Source: Pseudomonas capeferrum (GTDB taxonomy: Bacteria; Pseudomonadota; Gammaproteobacteria; Pseudomonadales; Pseudomonadaceae). From it: a stretch of 64,000 nt of DNA. Positions within the stretch are counted from its first letter, which is position 1. Every line of letters starts with the position of its first letter. This document shows, in pieces, positions 59,322 to 64,000 of this stretch. Below the pieces are notes generated by a model. That model worked only from the letters and a program-made list of their open reading frames with translations. It made no database searches and had not been told where the DNA came from. Both the position numbers and the translations under genes were made by a program. Location: contig NZ_JMIT01000004.1 of NCBI RefSeq assembly GCF_000731675.1, positions 1 to 64,000 of the forward strand. Direction: 5' to 3'.

Positions 59322-59960
59322 ATGAATGCCGCAAAACGCCTGGAGATCTTTCGCAGGCTGCACGAAGACAACCCCGACCCGAAAACGGAACTGGCCTATA
59401 CCACACCGTTCGAACTGCTCGTCGCCGTCACGCTTTCAGCGCAATCCACTGACGTAGGCGTGAACAAGGCCACCGCTCGCCTGTTCCCCGTGGCCAATAC
59501 GCCGGAAGCGATCTACGCCCTGGGCGTCGAAGGGCTGAGCGCATACATCAAGACCATCGGGCTCTATAACAGCAAAGCCAAGAACGTGATCGAGGCCTGC
59601 CGACTGCTGATCGAGCGCCATGACAGCCAGGTGCCAGAAACCCGGGAAGCCCTTGAAGCGCTGCCTGGCGTTGGGCGCAAGACTGCCAACGTGGTACTCA
59701 ACACGGCGTTCCGGCAGCCAACCATGGCGGTGGACACGCACATTTTCAGGGTCAGTAATCGCACCGGCATTGCACCCGGCAAAACGGTGCTTGAGGTCGA
59801 GAAGAAGCTGGTCAAGTTTGTACCCAAGGACTACCTGCTCGATGCCCACCACTGGCTCATCCTGCATGGGCGCTACGTATGCCAGGCACGCAAGCCCAGG
59901 TGCGGGAGCTGTCGGATCGAAGACCTCTGCGAATACAAGCAGAAGACGTCTGACGATTGA
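59322..59960 (+). CDS. nth: Endonuclease III
   Basis: A 212-residue DNA glycosylase/AP lyase that removes oxidised pyrimidines. The helix-hairpin-helix segment EALPGVGRKTANVVLN contains the catalytic Lys, the catalytic Asp lies in MAVDTHIFRVSNR, and four C-terminal cysteines (CQARKPRCGSCRIEDLC) hold a [4Fe-4S] cluster. It begins four bases after rnfE, the standard rnf-nth arrangement of gamma-proteobacteria. Confidence 0.97.
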   Translation: MNAAKRLEIFRRLHEDNPDPKTELAYTTPFELLVAVTLSAQSTDVGVNKATARLFPVANTPEAIYALGVEGLSAYIKTIGLYNSKAKNVIEACRLLIERHDSQVPETREALEALPGVGRKTANVVLNTAFRQPTMAVDTHIFRVSNRTGIAPGKTVLEVEKKLVKFVPKDYLLDAHHWLILHGRYVCQARKPRCGSCRIEDLCEYKQKTSDD

Positions 59961-60064
59961 GCCGATAGCGAAAAACCACCCGGCACGATTGAAAAAATCT
60001 TTTTTACCAGCGTCAGCTTTCTGGTTATAAGGACGGCCAATGGCCCCTTGGCTTGGAGCGACTC

Positions 60065-60241
60065 ATGAGTGCCGATAAAGACGACCTGTCAATCGAAGAT
60101 GATTTTGTTGCCGTGGATGATGAAGCGGAGCCGCAGGTAGAAACTGCAAAGACCAACCTGAGCAAACGCCGCACGATCGACAACCTGCTGGAAGAGCGGC
60201 GCCTGCAGAAACAACTGGCCGATTTCGACTACGATCTGTAG
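60065..60241 (+). CDS. PA3496-family small acidic protein
   Basis: A 58-residue protein with an acidic first half (SADKDDLSIEDDFVAVDDEAEP) and a basic helical second half (KRRTIDNLLEERRLQKQLADFDYDL). It matches the Pseudomonas PA3496 family, annotated as a putative envelope-integrity protein; I know of no firm function. Start at 60065; an ATG four codons upstream is possible. Confidence 0.75.
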   Translation: MSADKDDLSIEDDFVAVDDEAEPQVETAKTNLSKRRTIDNLLEERRLQKQLADFDYDL

Positions 60242-60249
60242 CTTTTTTT

Positions 60250-60276
60250 GCAAAGCCTCCCTCAGGGAGGCTTTGC
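60250..60276. terminator. Perfect hairpin between PA3496-like gene and regulator gene
   Basis: GCAAAGCCTCCC and GGGAGGCTTTGC form a perfect 12-base stem with a TCA loop between convergent stops at 60241 and 60287. T residues precede rather than follow it, so efficiency is uncertain. Confidence 0.7.
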
Positions 60277-60286
60277 ATGCTGGCGG

Positions 60287-60913
60287 TCAGTTAAGCCCGT
60301 GGCGCTGAGCCAGTTCGATCAGGTCTACCAACGACCTGGCGTTCAGCTTGAGCAGCAAGCGTGACTTGTAAGTGCTGACGGTCTTGTTGCTGAGGAACAT
60401 GCTGTCGGCAATTTCCTTGTTGGATCGCCCGCGCGACAGCTGCTGTAAAACGGTCATTTCCCGGGCCGAGAGGCGGTTGACCATATCCGTCTCGCTGCCA
60501 CCACTGCCCCTGCCCCGTGACGCATGCAAGGCCTGGTTGGGGAAGTAGCTGTAGCCTGACAGCACGGCCTTGATGGCGCTTAGCAGCTCGGTCAACTCCT
60601 GTTGTTTGCACACATACCCCGCCGCCCCCGCCTGCATGCAACGCATCGAGAAGTTACCAGGCACCTGCGAGGTCAGCACCAACACTTTGCTGCCTGGGCT
60701 GAAGGCTGCCATGCGGGCGATGACTTCAAGGCCATCGAGTTTTGGAATACCGATATCGAGCACCACGATATCCGGTAGGTGTTCACGCGTCAGTTGCAAG
60801 GCGGCCACGCCGTTATCGGTTTCCGCAACGACGTCGTACCCGTGCCGCTCCATCAGCATGCGCACGGCCAGGCGTATAACCGGATGATCATCCACGATAA
60901 GGACTTTATTCAT
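60287..60913 (-). CDS. Orphan NarL/LuxR-type response regulator
   Basis: A 208-residue transcription factor. The receiver domain has the acidic pair DD at 8-9, the phospho-acceptor Asp53 in VVLDIGIPKLDG, and the lysine in YVCKQQE. The C-terminal helix-turn-helix is of the LuxR type (LSAREMTVLQQLSRGRSNKEIADSMFLSNKTVSTYKSRL). No kinase is adjacent. Targets are unknown. Start at 60913 gives the usual MNKVLIVDDHP. Confidence 0.92.
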   Translation of the reverse strand: MNKVLIVDDHPVIRLAVRMLMERHGYDVVAETDNGVAALQLTREHLPDIVVLDIGIPKLDGLEVIARMAAFSPGSKVLVLTSQVPGNFSMRCMQAGAAGYVCKQQELTELLSAIKAVLSGYSYFPNQALHASRGRGSGGSETDMVNRLSAREMTVLQQLSRGRSNKEIADSMFLSNKTVSTYKSRLLLKLNARSLVDLIELAQRHGLN

Positions 60914-61282
60914 GCGATATCCATTCATTATTGATTTTTGCTGTGGCACGCCACGATAACCGACAGAACGCTTCAGGGTGCAACGATTTGCCAGTGAAAC
61001 TCATGAATAGAGAAAACTTACAACACTTGCAGAAATTTCCTACAAAAGCATGTGCAGAGCCAACCGTGAAACTTAATGATCCGCAATTAAAACCTATCAT
61101 CGCTCCAATCGACATGACCAGCTGAAAACGAACCTTCGCGTGCAGATTATTCCACTTCACAGGCGCTGAAAAAACCAGGCTTAACAGGTATTCAAAGACA
61201 ATTCTCAACCGGGAAACAATCCAATCTTTAGTTGAGCGCCCGCGTAGGGTAATGATGAACAAAACCGCAGGAGACAGCCCTC
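60914..61282. other. AT-richer spacer, no gene seen
   Basis: This 369-base gap between the divergent regulator and membrane-protein genes is clearly lower in GC than its neighbours. An antisense frame (60906-61262) covers much of it but has no ribosome site and an uncharacteristic composition. It should hold the two promoters; I could not assign their boxes firmly. AGGAG precedes the right-hand gene. Confidence 0.5.
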
Positions 61283-61726
61283 ATGCCCGAAGCACAACCT
61301 GTCGCCCCGCTGACGATCATTGCCATCTTCGCGGGGATTATCGAAGCATCCGCCCTTGCGACACTGCCGTTCCTCAGCGAATCCAGCCAGAGCCTCTATA
61401 CATGGTTCCTGGTGGGCTTTCCGTTTTTCCTTACAGCGCTGTTCTTTTTGACGTTAAACTTCAATTACAAGTCGTTTTATAATCCTGTATCAAGCAAAAC
61501 AACCAGCGACAGCCCCACCGCGACGGTCACGGAAGTACCCGAGCCTATTACCGTTATCTTCTCCGGCCCAGATGCCCAGCCCATGCTGGAACAGCAAGTC
61601 CGCCTTGCCCTCGCGCAATCGCCTGAACCCGCGCACCGCTGGCGCTTCTGTAATCTCGAGAAAAACCAATGCGCAAGGCTGTCGGTCTGCACCCTCGAGC
61701 AAGATGCCGCCAATCTCAGGGGATGA
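61283..61726 (+). CDS. Two-helix membrane protein, unknown
   Basis: A 147-residue protein with two membrane helices (about 10-32 and 42-60) and a cytosolic C-terminal domain of about 80 residues with three cysteines (FCNLEKNQCARLSVC). It begins MPEAQPVAPLTIIAIFAGII and has AGGAG seven bases upstream. The C-terminal part does not resemble a known fold to me. It lies in a locally AT-rich stretch, which may mark a recent insertion. Function unknown. Confidence 0.65.
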   Translation: MPEAQPVAPLTIIAIFAGIIEASALATLPFLSESSQSLYTWFLVGFPFFLTALFFLTLNFNYKSFYNPVSSKTTSDSPTATVTEVPEPITVIFSGPDAQPMLEQQVRLALAQSPEPAHRWRFCNLEKNQCARLSVCTLEQDAANLRG

Positions 61727-61747
61727 CGACCCGCTGGATGTCGACGC

Positions 61748-61776
61748 AAAAAAAAACCCCGGCCTGAGCCGGGGTT
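61748..61776 (-). terminator. Terminator of argG
   Basis: On the minus strand, AACCCCGGC / GCCGGGGTT with a four-base loop is followed by a run of nine T residues, 21 bases after the argG stop. Confidence 0.92.
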
Positions 61777-61796
61777 CGTGCGATGCGTGCCAGTAC

Positions 61797-63014
61797 TCAG
61801 AGCAACGAACGGCCCTTGTTGGCGGCAATGCGCATACGCAGCGCATTGAGCTTGATGAAGCCGGCAGCGTCCGCCTGGTTGTAGGCGCCGCCATCTTCCT
61901 CGAAGGTCGCAATGTTGGCATCGAACAGCGAGTCGTCCGACTTGCGGCCAACCACGGTGACATTGCCTTTGTACAGCTTCAGGCGTACCACGCCATTCAC
62001 GTTGACCTGCGACGCGTCGATCATCTGCTGCAGCATCACACGCTCCGGGCTCCACCAGTAACCGGTGTAGATCAGGCTGGCATACTTCGGCATCAGCTCA
62101 TCTTTCAAGTGAGCGACTTCACGGTCCAGGGTGATCGACTCGATCGCACGGTGGGCGCGCAGCATGATGGTGCCGCCAGGGGTTTCGTAGCAGCCACGAG
62201 ACTTCATGCCGACGTAACGGTTCTCGACGATGTCCAGACGGCCGATGCCGTTGGCACCACCGATGCGGTTCAGGTCGGCCAGAACGGTGGCCGGGGACTT
62301 CTCGACACCATCGATGGCGACGATGTCACCGTTGAGGTAAGTCAGCTCGATATAAGTAGCCTGGTCCGGGGCGTTCTCCGGAGAGACGCTCCAGCGCCAC
62401 ATGTCTTCCTCGTGCTCGGTCCAGGTATCTTCCAGGACACCGCCTTCGTAGGAGATGTGCAGCAGGTTGGCGTCCATCGAGTACGGCGACTTCTTCTTGC
62501 CGTGACGCTCGATCGGGATGCCATGCTTCTCGGCGTAGTCCATCAGCTTCTCGCGGGACAGCAGGTCCCACTCACGCCAAGGGGCGATGACCTTGACGCC
62601 CGGCTTGAGCGCATAGGCACCCAGCTCGAAACGAACCTGGTCATTGCCTTTACCGGTTGCACCATGGGAAATGGCGTCAGCACCGGTTTCGTTGGCGATT
62701 TCGATCAGGCGCTTGGCGATCAGCGGACGGGCGATGGAGGTACCCAGCAGGTACTCGCCTTCGTAGACGGTGTTGGCGCGGAACATCGGGAACACGAAGT
62801 CACGCACGAATTCTTCGCGCAGGTCGTCGATGTAGATCTCTTTCACACCCATTGCCTGTGCCTTGGCACGGGCCGGCTCGACCTCTTCGCCCTGACCCAG
62901 GTCAGCGGTGAAGGTCACCACTTCGCAGTTGTAGGTATCCTGCAGCCACTTGAGAATCACCGAAGTATCAAGGCCGCCGGAATACGCCAGTACGACCTTA
63001 TTTACGTCCGCCAT
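61797..63014 (-). CDS. argG: Argininosuccinate synthase
   Basis: A 405-residue enzyme joining citrulline and aspartate with ATP in arginine synthesis. The ATP pyrophosphatase P-loop VVLAYSGGLDTSVILKWL opens the protein. Later blocks include SHGATGKGNDQVRFE, YSMDANLLHISYEGG and RGCYETPGGTIM. Length is standard. The MADVNKV start at 63014 is chosen; the long upstream frame to 63302 is not credible. Two direct TGTCGC repeats upstream suggest control by ArgR. Confidence 0.98.
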   Translation of the reverse strand: MADVNKVVLAYSGGLDTSVILKWLQDTYNCEVVTFTADLGQGEEVEPARAKAQAMGVKEIYIDDLREEFVRDFVFPMFRANTVYEGEYLLGTSIARPLIAKRLIEIANETGADAISHGATGKGNDQVRFELGAYALKPGVKVIAPWREWDLLSREKLMDYAEKHGIPIERHGKKKSPYSMDANLLHISYEGGVLEDTWTEHEEDMWRWSVSPENAPDQATYIELTYLNGDIVAIDGVEKSPATVLADLNRIGGANGIGRLDIVENRYVGMKSRGCYETPGGTIMLRAHRAIESITLDREVAHLKDELMPKYASLIYTGYWWSPERVMLQQMIDASQVNVNGVVRLKLYKGNVTVVGRKSDDSLFDANIATFEEDGGAYNQADAAGFIKLNALRMRIAANKGRSLL

Positions 63015-63073
63015 GCCATCACTCCACGGGGTTGTACGGAAAGGGGTCGATTCTAACGGCGTTATGGAAAAAT

Positions 63074-63110
63074 TTACAGTGGGGCGACAGCTTCTGACGA
63101 CAAAGCGACA
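63074..63110 (-). promoter_or_regulatory. ArgR-type operator of argG
   Basis: On the minus strand two TGTCGC hexamers lie at 63110-63105 and 63089-63084, 21 bases apart. The promoter-proximal one is followed by eight bases and AA, matching the Pseudomonas ArgR consensus TGTCGC-N8-AA; the other differs at one A. The element ends about 60 bases before argG. Confidence 0.55.
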
Positions 63111-63183
63111 GTAATTGTCGATGGCGCGACGTCTGTCGGGCGCTATGGGACGGCTGCGAGGGGGCGCGCCGCCCATCTCACTT

Positions 63184-64000
63184 TCAGGGCACTTTCGCAC
63201 CCGGTGCGGGGGACGCCGGCGCGGCAATAGGCGGACTGGCAGCAGCAGGCAGCTGTACAGGTTTTTCCACCGGCTTCTCGACGGGTGTCTCAGCGACTGC
63301 AACCCGATCCAGTTCGATATTCACCCGTCGATTGCGCGCCCGGTTGGCAGCACTGTTGTTCTTCGCCAGCGGATACCGCTCGCCGTGGAAGCGCACGGTG
63401 ATCTGCGCCTCCGGCACGCCATGGGCTTTGAAATAGTCCGCCACCGTCATCGCCCTGCGCCGGGATAAATCACGGTTGGTCAGGCGGTTGCCGCTGTTGT
63501 CGGAATGGCCGTTGAGCTCGATGTGATTAACCGTCGGGTCGGCCTTGATATAGTCAAGAACCACATCCAGCCGTGCCTTGGCCGAATCGTCAAGTTCGAT
63601 GCCACCGCCAGGGAAACCCACCTGAGTCTGGCGAACCTGGTCATAGTTCATCGCCAGCAACTTGCTGGCACACACCTGGTAGTCGCCATAGGCCTTGGCG
63701 AAACTGACCGGCAACACCCGCACTTCCATGGCCCGGCCCGCTTCGCCGGTGTAGTTGCGTACCACCGTGCTGCGCCCATCGAGCAGACCATTGATCAGGC
63801 GGCTGGCCTGACCCTGGGACGAGCTGAACAGCACGCCCGTGCGCGCCATGCGCACGGTGCCCAGGTTGATGTCACCGCGCCCAGGCTGCCAGGGCGCCGC
63901 CGCCGCCAGCAGTGTGGCAGGCCCGGCCCCCAGCACATTGCTGTGCGAGCGCAGTTGGAACACCGGCTGCTCACCTGCCCGGCGCACGAATTCGCCACTG
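63184..64000 (-). CDS. motY: MotY-like flagellar stator protein, N-terminus outside window
   Basis: The last 272 residues of a protein whose start lies beyond the right edge; the frame is still open at position 64000. A beta-rich N-terminal region leads to an OmpA peptidoglycan-binding domain (HIELNGHSDNSGNRLTNRDLSRRRA .. NRARNRRVNIEL). A proline-rich tail (KPVEKPVQLPAAASPP..) ends the protein. MotY forms the T-ring that recruits sodium- or proton-driven stators to polar flagella. Its place beside argG matches P. aeruginosa, as I recall. Confidence 0.85.
   Translation of the reverse strand, partial: SGEFVRRAGEQPVFQLRSHSNVLGAGPATLLAAAAPWQPGRGDINLGTVRMARTGVLFSSSQGQASRLINGLLDGRSTVVRNYTGEAGRAMEVRVLPVSFAKAYGDYQVCASKLLAMNYDQVRQTQVGFPGGGIELDDSAKARLDVVLDYIKADPTVNHIELNGHSDNSGNRLTNRDLSRRRAMTVADYFKAHGVPEAQITVRFHGERYPLAKNNSAANRARNRRVNIELDRVAVAETPVEKPVEKPVQLPAAASPPIAAPASPAPGAKVP

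Noticed and set aside
60906..61262. 118-residue antisense frame in the AT-rich spacer
   Set aside because: No ribosome site, unusual amino-acid make-up, and it would cover both divergent promoters.
1..64000. CRISPR arrays, tRNA or rRNA genes, insertion sequences, prophage genes
   Set aside because: I saw no regularly spaced repeats, cloverleaf sequences, transposase or integrase motifs anywhere in the window.

Overview
The window looks like ordinary chromosome from a fluorescent Pseudomonas of the P. putida group. It is GC-rich with tight gene packing and strong codon bias. It carries argG next to motY, a complete braCDEFG cassette, rapA, a GAF histidine kinase, DUF2025, UPF0225 and PA3496-family proteins, and an Anr-box-controlled ccoM-like microprotein, a set known from this genus. 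I see no rRNA, tRNA, CRISPR array, insertion sequence, phage or integrase. The strain assignment is inference; no database was searched.

Layout. 0.2-8 kb: a formate/nitrite-type channel, a secreted metallo-beta-lactamase-fold hydrolase, two neighbouring cyclic-di-GMP enzymes (MASE2-GGDEF and CHASE4-PAS-GGDEF-EAL), a DUF2025 protein and a GAF histidine kinase. 7.9-11 kb: an AaeXAB/FUSC-type aromatic-acid efflux operon with a palindromic operator candidate. 11-12.8 kb: a 38-residue CcoM-like cytochrome cbb3 subunit behind two Anr-type boxes, a 53-residue basic protein, and two further uncharacterised genes. 12.9-19.5 kb: rapA, a MHYT-GGDEF-EAL protein, a beta-hydroxyacid dehydrogenase and a DUF2288 protein. 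19.5-24.8 kb: the branched-chain amino-acid ABC transporter. 24.9-32.6 kb: two lipoproteins, a COG2509-type flavoprotein, nhaA, slyB, pdxH, an OmpA lipoprotein with a histone-H1-like tail and an EstB-like serine hydrolase. 32.7-41.5 kb: a secreted agarase-like glycosidase, dinG behind a LexA-like box, a CopD-like protein, a collagen-like secreted protein coupled to a DUF1145 protein, another OmpA lipoprotein, and a run of SEC-C/LEA genes.

41.7-52 kb: a QuiP-type acyl-homoserine-lactone acylase, then the ligase-associated DNA-repair set (exonuclease, ATP-dependent ligase, DEXH helicase, PdeM) interrupted by an aspartoacylase-family gene. 52-60 kb: dcd, a cold-shock gene with a long leader, apbC, metG, and a tightly coupled four-gene Rnf-like operon leading into nth. 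60-64 kb: a PA3496-family protein, an orphan NarL-type regulator, an unknown membrane protein, argG with an ArgR-type site, and the truncated start of motY.

The best candidate for something undescribed is the Rnf-like operon at 56688-59317. It encodes RnfA, RnfD, RnfG and RnfE homologues with overlapping ends, but RnfB and RnfC, the iron-sulfur and NADH/FMN subunits, are absent. Several cysteine and flavin-attachment positions in the remaining subunits also seem changed, while RnfG keeps its flavinylation core. This looks like a stably reduced redox module rather than decaying DNA.
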